A DNA stretch of 64,000 nt from Roseovarius sp. (lineage in GTDB: Bacteria; Pseudomonadota; Alphaproteobacteria; Rhodobacterales; Rhodobacteraceae): assembly GCA_027493545.1 (NCBI GenBank), contig JAOSKR010000003.1, forward strand, positions 739,360-803,359, given 5' to 3'. This document shows, piece after piece, positions 36,647 through 46,871 of this stretch (position 1 is the stretch's first letter; each line of letters starts with the position of its first letter). The position numbers and the translations under genes are program-made. The notes below the pieces were generated by a model. That model was not told the DNA's origin, searched no databases, and was given only the letters and a program-made list of their open reading frames with translations.

Positions 36647-37519
36647 TCAGCTGTCGAGGTGAAGGTGCCGCTGCACACGGCGACCATAGGATTGCGCGAT
36701 GCGGTCGAAGATGATCGCCAGGAAGACGATGCCGAGACCCGCGATCAGGCCACGGCTGACCTCGAGCCGCTGGATGCCCTGCAGCACCTGATAGCCAAGG
36801 CCCCCGGCGCCGATCATCGAGGCGATCACCACCATCGACAGCGCCATCATCGTGGTCTGGTTGATCCCGGCCATGATCGTCGGCAGCGCCAGCGGTATCT
36901 GCACGGTCAGGAGCCGCTGGCGCGGGGTGGTGCCGAAGCTGGTGACCGCCTCGATCACCTCGGCATCGACCTGGCGGATGCCGAGATTGGTCAGCCGGAT
37001 CACTGGCGGAATGGCGAACACTATGGTGGCCAGCAGGGCCGGGATCTTGCCCGGGCCGAACAGCATCACGAAGGGGATGAGATAGACGAAGATCGGCAGC
37101 GTCTGCATGATGTCGAGAACCGGCAGCATGATCGTCTGCAATGTCTTGGAGCGTGCCATCGCGATGCCCACGGGGATCCCGGTCAGGATCGCCAGAATGG
37201 TCGAGACCACCATCAATGCGATTGTCGCCATCGCCTGATCCCAGATCCCGAACAGCCCCAGAGCAAAGGTCAGCACCGCAACCATCAGGGTCGTGCGCCA
37301 GTTGCGCGACGTTATCCAGGCCAGCGCGACGAACACCAGCAGGATCGACCACCACGGCATCCATTGCAGGGTTCGCTCCATTCCGGTGAGCAGGCGCAGG
37401 ACCGGCATGAACAATTGTTCCAGCGCGTTGCCATAAGCGGCGACCAGCTGGTTGAAGGCATTGTCGAGGCTGTCCGAGACGGCGGCGATATCGATCAGAT
37501 TCGGAAATCCCCGGTTCAT
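36647..37519 (-). CDS. proW: Glycine betaine/proline ABC transporter permease
   Basis: Inner-membrane channel of 290 residues with about six helices and the binding-protein-dependent transport motif EAVTSFGTTPRQRLLTVQIP near residue 190. The start MNRGFPNLID at 37519 is chosen over a longer reading. It is 11 bp upstream of proV and about 130 bp downstream of the binding-protein gene. Frame intact. Confidence 0.92.
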   Translation of the reverse strand: MNRGFPNLIDIAAVSDSLDNAFNQLVAAYGNALEQLFMPVLRLLTGMERTLQWMPWWSILLVFVALAWITSRNWRTTLMVAVLTFALGLFGIWDQAMATIALMVVSTILAILTGIPVGIAMARSKTLQTIMLPVLDIMQTLPIFVYLIPFVMLFGPGKIPALLATIVFAIPPVIRLTNLGIRQVDAEVIEAVTSFGTTPRQRLLTVQIPLALPTIMAGINQTTMMALSMVVIASMIGAGGLGYQVLQGIQRLEVSRGLIAGLGIVFLAIIFDRIAQSYGRRVQRHLHLDS

Positions 37520-37649
37520 GCGTTCACTCGCGGCTGAGGGTGGGTCGCGTTGGCCGCCCGGACAAGGATCGACATGCGATCGGGGCGAAACACGCGCATG
37601 CACCGGGCGGCAGCGGCGGCCGTCCGGTGCGATGGGTCACGGCGTGGCG

Positions 37650-38658
37650 TCATTCGGCCTTCTTGATCCGTTCGGCCACATCCTCAGGCACCCAATTGGT
37701 CCAGATTTCCGGATAGATCTCGAGGAAATGCTTGGCGAGATCCTCGGGAGACGCATGATTGTCGTCACCCCAAGCCAGAAACTCGTTCACGGTCTCGTTG
37801 GGTATGGTCATCTTCGAGAGGTATTCCGCGACGGCGGGTGCCTCGTTCTTGAGTTCGGTGATCGCCGCCACCGCGACTTCGCCAACGGCCCAGTCGGACG
37901 GTTGCGGATCGTCACATTTCGAGTCGGTCAGGCAGGTGAACCTGTCGGCATTATAGGCCGGCATGCCGAGCCGAACCAGATGATACTTGCCGATCACTGC
38001 GGTCGGGCTCCAGTAATAGCCGAGCCACGGTTCCTCGGAGGCCACCGCGCGCGCGATCGATGCCTTCAGCGCCTCGCCCGACCCCGGAGAAAAGAGATTG
38101 AAGGTGTCGCTGAGATTCAACGCCTTGTACAGGTTGCCGACGATGACCTCGGCGCCCCAGCCGGGAGGGCCGCCATAGATGCGCCCTTTGGACGGGTCGG
38201 CCGGATCCTGAAACACCTCCCAGTTGGCGGCGAGGTCGGCGATCGACTTGATCTCGGGATGGGCCTCGGCGACGTAGTCGGGCATCCACAAGCCCTCGAT
38301 CCCGCCCGATTCGGAAGATGTCGCCGGCCTTGTAGACGTTGCCCTTGGCCATCGACTTTTCCCAGATCGCGCGCGCCGTCGATACCCACATCTCGGGGGC
38401 GATGTCGGGTTTGGAGCGAGTGTACATCGACGTGGCCGTGGGCACCGTGTCACCCGGCACGACCTCGGCGCTGCAGCCGTAGCCATCGACCAGAATATCA
38501 CGGGTGATATAGGCGATGGTGCCGGCCGAAAGCCAGGTCATCCCGGCTATGGTTATGTTCCGGTCGGTGCCGCAGGTGGTCTCGGCGCTCGCCGGCGCGG
38601 CAAGCCCCAGTGCCGCTGCCGCGGCAGCTCCGAGGAGCAGGGTGTTTCGCAAGGTCAT
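37650..38658 (-). CDS. proX: Glycine betaine/choline-type ABC transporter substrate-binding protein
   Basis: Periplasmic binding protein of about 335 residues with a signal peptide cleaved near residue 26 (GLAAPASAETTC). The OpuAC-type fold is seen in ITIAGMTWLSAGTIAYITRD, and Trp-rich segments (EEPWLGYYWSPTAVIGKYHL) supply the aromatic cage that holds quaternary amines. The frame changes near 38315, where the two parts join at GGIEGLWMPDYV. Start ATG 38658 with GGGAGGAC upstream. Heads the proXWV transcript. Confidence 0.9.
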
Positions 38659-38782
38659 GGTGCAGTCCTCCCGTGAGTCTGTTTCTGGCCATGCCTGTTT
38701 TCGGTATCGTGAGCATGGCGGGTCATGGCAGGACAAGAGTGACGGCAAGTTCCGTTTCGGACAAACAAGAAATATTGACTGT

Positions 38783-38803
38783 AATTTCAGAATAATTGAA
38801 ATT
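38783..38803. promoter_or_regulatory. LysR-type operator in the proX/LysR divergent promoter
   Basis: AATTTCA-N7-TGAAATT, a 21-bp inverted repeat with 7-bp perfect arms, in an AT-rich stretch between the proX start (38658) and the divergent LysR start (38885). Position and form fit a LysR regulator site. Confidence 0.55.
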
Positions 38804-38884
38804 GAACTGGTTTTGACCGGAAGCGACTCCGGAATTTCCGAGATTGGCGTTCCTGATTTCGAATTTTCTGAATAGGATAGCGGC

Positions 38885-39802
38885 ATGATCAAGCTGGAGG
38901 CCCTCCGCGTCTTTGTCACCGTCGCCGAGATCGGCAATATCCGCGACGCCGCCGACCGGCTGGGGCGCACGCCCTCGGCGATTTCCATGGCGCTCAAGCA
39001 GCTCGAGGAAGAGATCGGCGCCGATCTGTTCGAAACCGAGCGCAAGAACGCCCTAAGCGCCGTCGGCCGCTATGTGCTGGAAACCGCACGCATCCAGATA
39101 CTCGGATTCGACCGTGCGATTTCGGCGATCCGGGCCTATGCGCACAACCGCATCGGCAAGCTGGCGGTGGCCTGCGTGCCCTCGGTCGCAGCCAGCCTGA
39201 TGCCCGGGCTGCTGGAGCAGTTCATCGCGCAAAGGCCGGGTGTCGAGGTCGAGCTTTTCGACATCGACACCGCCAGCGTCGCCGCGCTGGTCGAACTGGG
39301 GCAGGTCGATCTGGGCATCGCCGGGCGTCCGCGCACGCGGGGCACGCTGGAATGCACGCCGCTTTTCAGCGACCGTTTCATCGTGGTGTGCGGCGCCGAT
39401 GCGCCGCTGGCGCACCTCGGCCGACCGGTGGAATGGAGCGACCTGGAGGGCGAGCGAATCATCCGCAACGGGGCCTCGCAGACCATCAACGCGGCTGAAT
39501 ACAAGGCGCTGGCCGAGCGCGCCCCGCTGATGGTGCGCAATGTCACCTCGCTGATTGCCATGGCGGGCTCGGGGCTGGGTGTCACGTTGCTGCCCGCGCT
39601 TTCGGCGGCACGGTTGCCCGAGGGGGTCGTCGCCTGCGATCTTGCCGACCGCGAGGCGGTGCGCGAGGTCGTGGTTCTGGAACAGAAGGGACGCTCGCGA
39701 AGCCCGGTGGCATCGGCCTTTATCGCGCTCATCGCCGAGGAATGCGCCCGTGCCAACCCGGTGCTGGGGTTGTCGCCGCCGCCGGCACGGTCGGGGGCAT
39801 AG
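38885..39802 (+). CDS. LysR-family transcriptional regulator divergent from proXWV
   Basis: 305 residues. Helix-turn-helix at residues 3-62 (GNIRDAADRLGRTPSAISMA) and an effector domain with KLAVACVPSVAASLMPGLLE. Divergent from the betaine-type importer, so it probably regulates that operon; its ligand may be betaine, choline or a breakdown product. Frame intact. Confidence 0.9.
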   Translation: MIKLEALRVFVTVAEIGNIRDAADRLGRTPSAISMALKQLEEEIGADLFETERKNALSAVGRYVLETARIQILGFDRAISAIRAYAHNRIGKLAVACVPSVAASLMPGLLEQFIAQRPGVEVELFDIDTASVAALVELGQVDLGIAGRPRTRGTLECTPLFSDRFIVVCGADAPLAHLGRPVEWSDLEGERIIRNGASQTINAAEYKALAERAPLMVRNVTSLIAMAGSGLGVTLLPALSAARLPEGVVACDLADREAVREVVVLEQKGRSRSPVASAFIALIAEECARANPVLGLSPPPARSGA

Positions 39803-40292
39803 GATGTCGCCGCGGCCGGACTTGCGGGAGCGGCACGAAACGCCTCGGGACAAAGCGCTGATGGACGGCGCATTCGCGCAGGCACATGGTCGCGGCGCCG
39901 GCCCTTGAGCGCGCATGATTCACCCTGGCCGCGAATGGCGAGGATCCGGGTCGGTCGCGGGGTCCAGGTCAGAACCGGTTTGACGCAGCGTACCATGATC
40001 GAGCCCGATACCGGGGATTCCACGAAATCGACCCCGTCCTGATTCGAAAACCCCGAACATGGGCCGGCAAGTGATCGACCTCAAATCTCCGGGCCGGGAC
40101 CGACCGCCGGTCGTGCATGTGCCAATCGACCCGTCGGCGCCCGATCCCGCCGCAAGAGCCGTCATCGGGATGCGAGCGATGACGCACGTCCGGCCGGATG
40201 TGGAAGCCACGGATTTTCTGGCGATTGTCCCGGGGCGTACGGGCGGTTTGCTTGACGTCCCGCAAAGCATGGAATACGTGTGCGGTCGCTGA
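39803..40292. other. Intergenic region, no gene recognised
   Basis: 490 bp between the LysR gene and tRNA-Gly. Open frames on both strands are composition-driven and match nothing known. The promoter of the tRNA should lie in the last 60 bp. Confidence 0.5.
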
Positions 40293-40367
<75 letters not shown>

Positions 40368-40462
40368 ACACTCCCTTCCCGACGCTTTGCTGAAAGAGCA
40401 AATGAATTCCCGGCATTGCGAGAGCGTGTTGCGTTTGGGGCGCGTCGCGTCTGATCGGTTGT

Positions 40463-40559
40463 CCACCCGCCCCGGGCGTGACCCGGGGCCTTGCCCGGCC
40501 GGCAAGAGAGACCGGCTCGGCGGCGGGGGCGTGTAACGGGTCCGACTTGACGCGACACG
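40463..40559. repeat. GC-rich interspersed repeat, copy A (after tRNA-Gly)
   Basis: About 97 bp closely similar to 62802-62903. It holds the palindrome CCCCGGG-CGTGA-CCCGGGG (40470-40488), a second GC-rich hairpin, and a shared tail ending TTGACGCGACACG. It starts 96 bp downstream of the tRNA. The rest of 40368-40657 holds no recognisable gene. Confidence 0.7.
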
Positions 40560-40657
40560 GGCCCTGGCCGGGCCGATGTCTCATGGCGTACTGCACACGG
40601 CTCAACCTTTTGCGTTCGGCCCGCACCCCGAAACCGATCTCTGGCGGGTATCGGACG

Positions 40658-41428
40658 TCAGGCGATGATCAGTGACCCGACCCGCTCCCGCAGCCGGTCT
40701 TCAACGCCGGGCTGCTTGCGAATGGACGCGTCGGTAATCAACACGTCCATCTGGGCAAATTCACAATACCCGAAATTTCCGCGCGCCGACAGCTTGGCCG
40801 CGTTTGCCAGAATGACGTTCTGGCGGCTGTTGGCCAGCATCGCCGCGGCAATGTCGGCCTCTTCCTCGTCCGCGTTCAGCGCGCCCTTGCCGAGGTCGAT
40901 GGCCGCCGGTGACACAAACGCCAGATCGGCGGTGATGCGGCCGATTTCCCGGATGGTCTGACACCCCGAGGTGGCAAAGCCCGAACGGGTCAGGTTGCCG
41001 CCCAGCAGGGTGATCCGGCTCGAGCCCTCGCAATGGCCGTGCAGGCTTTGCGCGGCATCGATGAAATTCGTGATCACATGCAGGTTGCGCAGCCCGGCCA
41101 GCTGTTGTGCCAGGTGCAGCGTGGTGCTGCCGGCGTCGAAGAAAACCACCTTGTGGTGCGTGATCAGGGCGCTTGCCGCCTTCGCGATCGCGATCTTTTC
41201 CTTGACGTTGAGGCCCTGCCGGATACTCAGTGGCGGCTCCTCCCGGTCCTGCGTGACGACGGCGCCGCCATGCACGCGCTCGAGCAGGCCGTGCCGTTCC
41301 ATTTCCAGAAGGTCGCGGCGGATGGTCTCGCGCGAGACATCGAGCTCCTCGACCAGGTGATCGGTCTTGACCTGGCCGAGGTCGTCGAGGATCCGGCTGA
41401 TGCGCTGGTGCCGTTCGTTCTTCCACAT
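40658..41428 (-). CDS. DeoR-family transcriptional regulator
   Basis: 256 residues. N-terminal DeoR helix-turn-helix (RHQRISRILDDLGQVKTDHL, SRETIRRDLLEMERHG) and a C-terminal sensor domain with DAGSTTLHLAQQL and NAAKLSARGNFG. DeoR proteins of this type usually bind phosphorylated sugars or polyols. Start ATG 41428. It lies 17 bp downstream of the phosphatase gene on the same strand and divergent from the ABC importer. Frame intact. Confidence 0.9.
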   Translation of the reverse strand: MWKNERHQRISRILDDLGQVKTDHLVEELDVSRETIRRDLLEMERHGLLERVHGGAVVTQDREEPPLSIRQGLNVKEKIAIAKAASALITHHKVVFFDAGSTTLHLAQQLAGLRNLHVITNFIDAAQSLHGHCEGSSRITLLGGNLTRSGFATSGCQTIREIGRITADLAFVSPAAIDLGKGALNADEEEADIAAAMLANSRQNVILANAAKLSARGNFGYCEFAQMDVLITDASIRKQPGVEDRLRERVGSLIIA

Positions 41429-41445
41429 CCGCCGAGCCCGCCTGT

Positions 41446-42240
41446 CTATCGCAACATTGCAAGCGCCTGCCGGTGCAGTTCGGCCGTGGCCGCCGCGACC
41501 ACCTGCTTGCCGGAATGGCGGTTGAGCGGCCTGCCGGCCCAGTCCGTGATGATGCCGCCGGCGCTTTCCACCACCGGCACGAGCGCGAGAAAATCGTAAG
41601 GCTCGAGGTCGGACTCGATGACGAGATCGACATGGCCCGACGCCAGCAGACCGTAGGAATAGCAATCTCCGCCGAATCTCGGGATCGCGGCGCGGTGCAG
41701 TATCGCCTCGACCTTCCGGCGGTCCGCGTCCCCGAAATAAAGGATGTTGGTGGTGTAGAAACTGGCATCGTCGAGCGAGCGGCATTCCGACACCCGGCAG
41801 GCCGCGGTCGATCCGCCATTCGAGAAGGTGCAGGCACCGCCGCGGATGCCTATCCAGCGCTCATCGAGCGCGGGCATGTCGATCACCCCGAGGCTGGGTT
41901 GCTCGCGCACGAGCTTTGCGATCAGTGTGCCCCAGATCGGCCAGCCGGTGATGAAACTCCGGGTGCCGTCGATGGGATCGACCACCCAGACGTTATCGGA
42001 GGTGAGGTTCACCGACGCGAACTCCTCACCCAGGAAGCCGTGACCGGGGAAGGATCGCGCAACCATGTCCCGGACCATCGATTCCACGTCCCGGTCGATC
42101 GCCGTGACCGGACTTTTGTCGCTTTTCAAGGCGATATCCAAATCCTGACGAAACCCGGCCAGCGAGATCGCCCTTGCCTTGTCCGCCAGCATGCCGGCAA
42201 AGGCGACCGCTGTTTCGGTACTGTCATCGACGAAACTCAT
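41446..42240 (-). CDS. Inositol-monophosphatase-family phosphatase
   Basis: 264-residue Mg-dependent sugar-phosphatase fold. Metal ligands are in FLGEEFAS and WVVDPIDGTRSFITG, and the third Asp in LEPYDFLALVPVVES. The GGDCYSYGLLASGHVDLV segment is typical of the histidinol-phosphatase/IMPase subgroup. Next to a DeoR gene and divergent from an importer, it may dephosphorylate the imported compound. A second family member (suhB) exists at 56345, so this one is probably specialised. Frame intact. Confidence 0.85.
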   Translation of the reverse strand: MSFVDDSTETAVAFAGMLADKARAISLAGFRQDLDIALKSDKSPVTAIDRDVESMVRDMVARSFPGHGFLGEEFASVNLTSDNVWVVDPIDGTRSFITGWPIWGTLIAKLVREQPSLGVIDMPALDERWIGIRGGACTFSNGGSTAACRVSECRSLDDASFYTTNILYFGDADRRKVEAILHRAAIPRFGGDCYSYGLLASGHVDLVIESDLEPYDFLALVPVVESAGGIITDWAGRPLNRHSGKQVVAAATAELHRQALAMLR

Positions 42241-42402
42241 GCCTTATCCGTTTGCTGTTCGATCCGCCGGCAAGAACGGGCATGTCGTCCGCAGCCTGCC
42301 TCATGTCGGTGAGAAAAATCTAGACTTAAATACAATAAAAAGCAATAATACCCAAAATTACAACAAGAGTCTGACGTGCAACTCAGCCAACCGGGAGGAC
42401 CC

Positions 42403-43413
42403 ATGAAACACCTGAAAACCAAAACCGCCGCGGCGGCCATTGCGGCGTGCGGGATATTGGCGCAGCCGCTGATGGCGGGTGAGCTGACGCTCTACACATC
42501 GCTGGAAGAAGACGAGATCGTCGCATATCTGGATGCGGCAAAGGCCGCGATGCCGGATGTCGAGTTCAATGTGCTGCGTCTGTCCACCGGCGACCGGGGG
42601 CGCGACTGATCGCGGAAGCCGGCAATCCGCAGGCCGATGTGATCTGGGGGTTTGCCGTCACCAACATGCTCGACCCGCGCATTTCCGACCAGCTCGAGGC
42701 GTATTCACCGGCCGGCGTCGACAAGCTTTCGGCCAAGTTCCGTGACGAGGGCGGAAAATGGTTCGCCACCATGGGCTACATGGGCGCGTTCTGCGTCAAC
42801 AAGCCCGCGATGGAGGCCAAGAACCTGCCCATGCCCGCATCCTCGGGCCGATCTGACCGATCCCGTCTACAAGGGCGAGATCGTGATGCCCGATCCCGCC
42901 TCCTCGGGCACCGGGTATCTGCAGGTTGCCGCCATCGTCCGGGGCGGCGGCGAAGACGGCTGGCAGCTGATCACCGATCTGGACAAGAACATCGCCCAGT
43001 ACACCAGTTCGGGCTCGAAGCCCTGCAAGATGGCGCGCGCCGGTGAATACGCCATCGGCGCCTCGTTTTCCTTCGTGGCGATGCAGTCGATCGAGGCCGG
43101 CTTTCCGATCGCGATGGTGATCCCGTCCGATTACGCCGGTTACGAGCTCGAGGCGAGCGGCCTGCTGGCGTCCTCCGACAACAAGGAAGATGCCAAGCGC
43201 TTCCTCGACTGGAGCCTCGGCGCCGATGCCGCCGATGTCTACAGCCAGTTCAAGGCCATCGTGACGGTCCCGGGCGCGACGCGCACCCCCGCCGCGGATG
43301 CCGCGGGCCTGCCGTCCAACCTCGCGGACGTCCTGTTCCCGGTCGATTTCGCCGCCTCGGCCGCGAGCCGCGGCGAGACGTTGACGCGCTGGAAGGAAAT
43401 CACCAGCGACTGA
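42403..43413 (+). CDS. ABC transporter substrate-binding protein (PhnS/AfuA/FbpA type)
   Basis: Periplasmic binding protein of about 335 residues. Signal peptide to residue 26 (ILAQPLMAG), then ELTLYTSLEEDEIVAYLDAA; ligand-site segments are NPQADVIWGFAVTN, ASSGTGYLQVA and NIAQYTSSGSKPCKMA. These resemble putative 2-aminoethylphosphonate-binding PhnS2 and the hexose-phosphate binder AfuA more than iron binders. Frame changes near 42600 and 42845 split it. ATG 42403 with GGGAGGAC upstream. First gene of a three-gene importer operon. Confidence 0.84.
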
Positions 43414-43470
43414 TCCCGCGAACGGGCTGCCCGACCACGGCCGGGCAGCCCCCGATCTGACAGGCACGGC

Positions 43471-44479
43471 GTGACACTGAAAATTCAGAACGTGCGCAAG
43501 AACTTCGGGACGTTTCTTGCGCTCAACGACATCAATCTGGACGTCGGCGAAACCGAATTCGTCTGCCTGCTCGGACCCAGCGGTTGCGGCAAGACGACGT
43601 TGCTGCGCATCGTCGCCGGCCTGCTGCCGTTCGAGGACGGGCACATCCTGCTGGGGGGCGAGCCGCTCGATGCCACGCCCGCGCGCGAGCGCAATTTCGG
43701 CATCGTCTTTCAGTCCTATTCGCTGTTTCCGAACATGACGGCGGTGCAGAACGTGGGTTACGGCCCCAGGCTGCGCGGCCTCTCCCGTCAGGCTGTCAGG
43801 GCCCGGGCCGAGCGGTTTCTCGAAATGGTCAAGATGCCCCCATCTCGCCGATCGCTACCCGCACGAGCTGTCGGGCGGACAGCAGCAACGGGTGGCGATC
43901 GCCCGGGCGCTGGCCGCCGAACCGGCGCTTTTGCTCCTCGACGAGCCGCTCTCGGCGCTCGACGCGCGGGTGCGCACGACGATGCGCGGGGAAATCCGCG
44001 AAATGCAGCAGGCGCTCGGCATCCCCACGATCATGGTCACGCATGATCAGGAAGAGGCGCTGACGATGGCGGACCGCGTGGTGTGCATGAACCAGGGCGA
44101 GATCGTGCAGGTGGATACGCCGATCAACCTCTATCAGCGACCGAGGACACGCTTCGTGGCGGATTTCGTCGGCGTGTCGAACTTCCTCCCGCCCGCCCGG
44201 GTGGGCGAGGTCATGCCCGACCGCTTGGACGAGCTGAACGGTCTCGCCGCCGAGGCGCATGAATTCGCGTTCCGCCCCGAGCAGGTTCTGCTGCACGAAA
44301 ATCCCGATGGCGCGGGCACCGTGACAAAAGCCCTCTTTCTGGGCAATTTGTCGCGCATCACCGTCAGCATCGCCGGGCACGAGGTGGTCGCCGAGGTGGC
44401 CGGCGCCGGAACCCTGCCGGTGGGGACACGCGTGAAGATCGGGCTCGACCCCGGCTCGGGTACATGGGTCGAGACATGA
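43471..44479 (+). CDS. ABC transporter ATP-binding protein (PhnT/FbpC type)
   Basis: About 337 residues. Walker [18 protein letters not shown], signature [16 protein letters not shown] across a frame change near 43845, Walker [16 protein letters not shown], switch His [14 protein letters not shown], and a C-terminal TOBE-like domain ([19 protein letters not shown]). GTG start at 43471. It overlaps the permease by 4 bp (ATGA). Confidence 0.88.
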
Positions 44480-46166
44480 GCGCCCGGACGGCGCCGGCGC
44501 CGGCAGCGGGCGTGGCGCGCAAGCCGCGGGTTGCCGCCTCCGAACGGGCGCTGGTTCTGACCTGTATCCTGGTGCCGCTCGCCGGGTTGGTGCTGTTCTT
44601 TGGCTATCCGCTCTTCATGGTCGCGCTCAAGAGCCTCACCCAGGCCGATGGCAGCATCGGGTTCGGTAATTATCTGCGGGTGCTGGCGTCGCCGGGCATC
44701 CTGACGGCGGTGCAGAACAGCTCTGGTCATGGCGACGATGACGACGGCGGTGTCGATCGTCTTCGGCTTTGCCATCGCCTATCTTCTGGAGCGCACCGCC
44801 GTTCGCACCAGACGGATCGTCCAGGTGGTGCTGATCCTGCCGCTCCTGGCGCCGTCGCTGGTGCAGGGGCTGGGCCTGATCTTTCTGCTGGGGCGCAACG
44901 GGATCGTCAACAACCTGACCGGCTGGGGATCGAGATCTACGGTCTGCCCGGGCTGGTCATCGCCAATTCGATATATGCGGTGCCCCGGGCGGTGCTGATC
45001 ATCCGCGCCGCCCTGCGCCAGTCCGACGCAAGGCATTACGAGGCCGCGATGATGCTCGGCGCCAGCCGCTGGCAGCAATTCCGCGACATCACCGTGCCGA
45101 ACAGCAAGTTCGGCGTGCTCAGCGCCGGCTTCGTGATCTTCACGCTCTCGATCACCGATTTCGGCAACGCCGCGGTGATCGGGGGCGGCTACAACGTTCT
45201 GGCGACGGAGATTTACGCGCAGGTCGTCGGGCAGATGAATTTCGGCATGGGCGCGGTCGTCGGCATGCTCCTGCTGCTGCCCACGGTGGTCGCGGTCTAC
45301 ATCGAGCGCGTGGCCGCCCAGCAGCAGTTCGGCGGCACCTCCGAGAGCTCGATCCCGGTCGAGCCCGAACGCGTCCCCCCGCCGCGACTGGCCCCTCGGC
45401 TTGTTCGTCTGGGTGTTCTGCGCCAGCGTCCTGCTGGTGGTCGGAATCGTCGCCTATGCCAGTTTCGTGAAACTCTGGCCCTACGACCAGTCGTTGACGC
45501 TGGCCAACTACAACGTCAAGGTCAGCGGCGGCTACGACCCCTTGTGGACATCCTTTCTGGTGTCGTTCATCGCCGCCGGCCTCGGTGTCGTCTTCCTGTT
45601 CTTCCCGGCCTTCGGTCTGGGCTATATCGGCCGCGGCTTTGGCCAAGTTCGTCTACCTGCTGGCGGTTCTGCCGGTCGGGGCGCCGGGTCTTGTCCTGGG
45701 GCTTTCCTACGTGCTGGCGTTCAACCTGCCGAACTCGGTGCTGGGACTGCTCTACGGCAGCGCATTGCTGATCGCGTTCTGCAACTTCTACCACTATCAC
45801 TCGCAAGGGTTCCTGACGATCATGACCGGCATGCGGGCGACCCCGCCGGCGCTGCGGGAAACGGTGATGTGCATGGGCGGCGGCCTGACGCACGTGCTGC
45901 GCGATGCGGTGCTGCCGTTCATGATTCCGACGATCATCAGCACGTTCTTCTTCCTCTTCATGCGCTCGATGGTGACGCTGTCGGCGGTGATCTTCCTGAT
46001 CTCGCCCAAGGTCAGCGTCGCCTCGGTGCAGGTCATGCGGCTCGACGATTCCGGGCTGGTGTCGCAGGCGGCGGCGTTTTCCATCTGCGTGATGGCGTCG
46101 GTGCTGGGCGCGATGCTGCTGATGCAATTGCTGATGATGGCCACGGGCAAGCGGCGCCGGATGTGA
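44476..46166 (+). CDS. ABC transporter permease with two fused transmembrane domains (PhnU/FbpB type)
   Basis: About 563 residues, 12 predicted helices, two permease halves each with a coupling loop ([20 protein letters not shown] in the first, [20 protein letters not shown] in the second). At least four frame changes (near 44722, 44930, 45390 and 45640) break it, more than any other gene here, but hydrophobic helices continue smoothly between frames. Completes the importer with the two preceding genes; a terminator follows at 46249. Confidence 0.82.
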
Positions 46167-46248
46167 GACACAGCCCGCCCGAATTCACGAGCATGGCCGC
46201 GGCCATCCCGAACTGATCCCGGCGGGCCGGATTGTTTCGGCGGGCAAA

Positions 46249-46282
46249 GAAAAAACCCCGGCTCGGGGCCGGGGCGTTTTTT
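46249..46282. terminator. Bidirectional rho-independent terminator
   Basis: A run of A, the GC hairpin CCCCGGCTCGGGGCCGGGG and a run of six T, symmetric enough to act on both strands. It lies between the permease stop (46166) and the stop of the convergent small gene (46306). Confidence 0.9.
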
Positions 46283-46305
46283 GTCCGATGATGCCGCGGT
46301 GCGTG

Positions 46306-46644
46306 TCAGGCGGCCTCGGCCTGCGCGGCAGCCTCGGCCAGCGCGGCGGCGTGGCGGCGCTCGCTTTCCTCCCGCGACAGTGCCACCGAAGTGCGCACGC
46401 CCTTGGAGACGAAATCCATGAGCCCGGTTACCACGCGCTCGTTGGGGTCGATACCGGCGCAGCTCAGCACCTCGCGACCGTCGCGCGAGCGCGCCCAGCG
46501 GGCGATCTGTTCCGGACCGTTGCCATACTTCTTGTCGTCGGCGATGGCATCGTCCAGTGCGGCCAGTACCACGGCCGCGAAAAGCTTACGCGCACGGTTG
46601 CCTTGTTCGGCGTTGAAAGCCGTGCCGTCAACGAAATCCTTCAT
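46306..46644 (-). CDS. Small conserved-looking hypothetical protein (possibly DUF6280)
   Basis: 112 residues, mostly helical, acidic/basic mixed, no membrane segment or signal. It begins MKDFVDGTAFNAEQGNRARK and ends in an Ala-Glu-rich helix. I recall similar short proteins in Rhodobacterales, perhaps DUF6280, but cannot confirm it. It has its own terminator downstream and is divergent from efp. Function unknown. Frame intact. Confidence 0.7.
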   Translation of the reverse strand: MKDFVDGTAFNAEQGNRARKLFAAVVLAALDDAIADDKKYGNGPEQIARWARSRDGREVLSCAGIDPNERVVTGLMDFVSKGVRTSVALSREESERRHAAALAEAAAQAEAA

Positions 46645-46705
46645 GATCCGTCCTTGATACTTATTGCTCTTGTGTTTTCGGCGCAGGGCTGGTTATGGAG
46701 GAGTT

Positions 46706-46720
46706 TATCCGATTCGGATA
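46706..46720. promoter_or_regulatory. 15-bp perfect palindrome in the divergent efp promoter region
   Basis: TATCCGATTCGGATA: two 7-bp arms around a single T, 62 bp upstream of the hypothetical gene and about 150 bp upstream of efp. It could be an operator for the hypothetical gene. Confidence 0.45.
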
Positions 46721-46871
46721 GCCTTCTGATGCATAGCTGTCATGCGTCTTGCGCAAATCTTTCTGCACATTCTGCACATGCAGCACGAAATCCGTCGTAT
46801 TGCTCCACAGCCCAGCCCCAGATATAGGGTCCGTTAAGACCTGATCAACCTTTTGTCATGAGAAAGCCACG

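Noticed and set aside
40059..40292. 77-residue frame just before tRNA-Gly
   Set aside because: No recognisable features, ends two bases before the tRNA, and probably covers the tRNA promoter.
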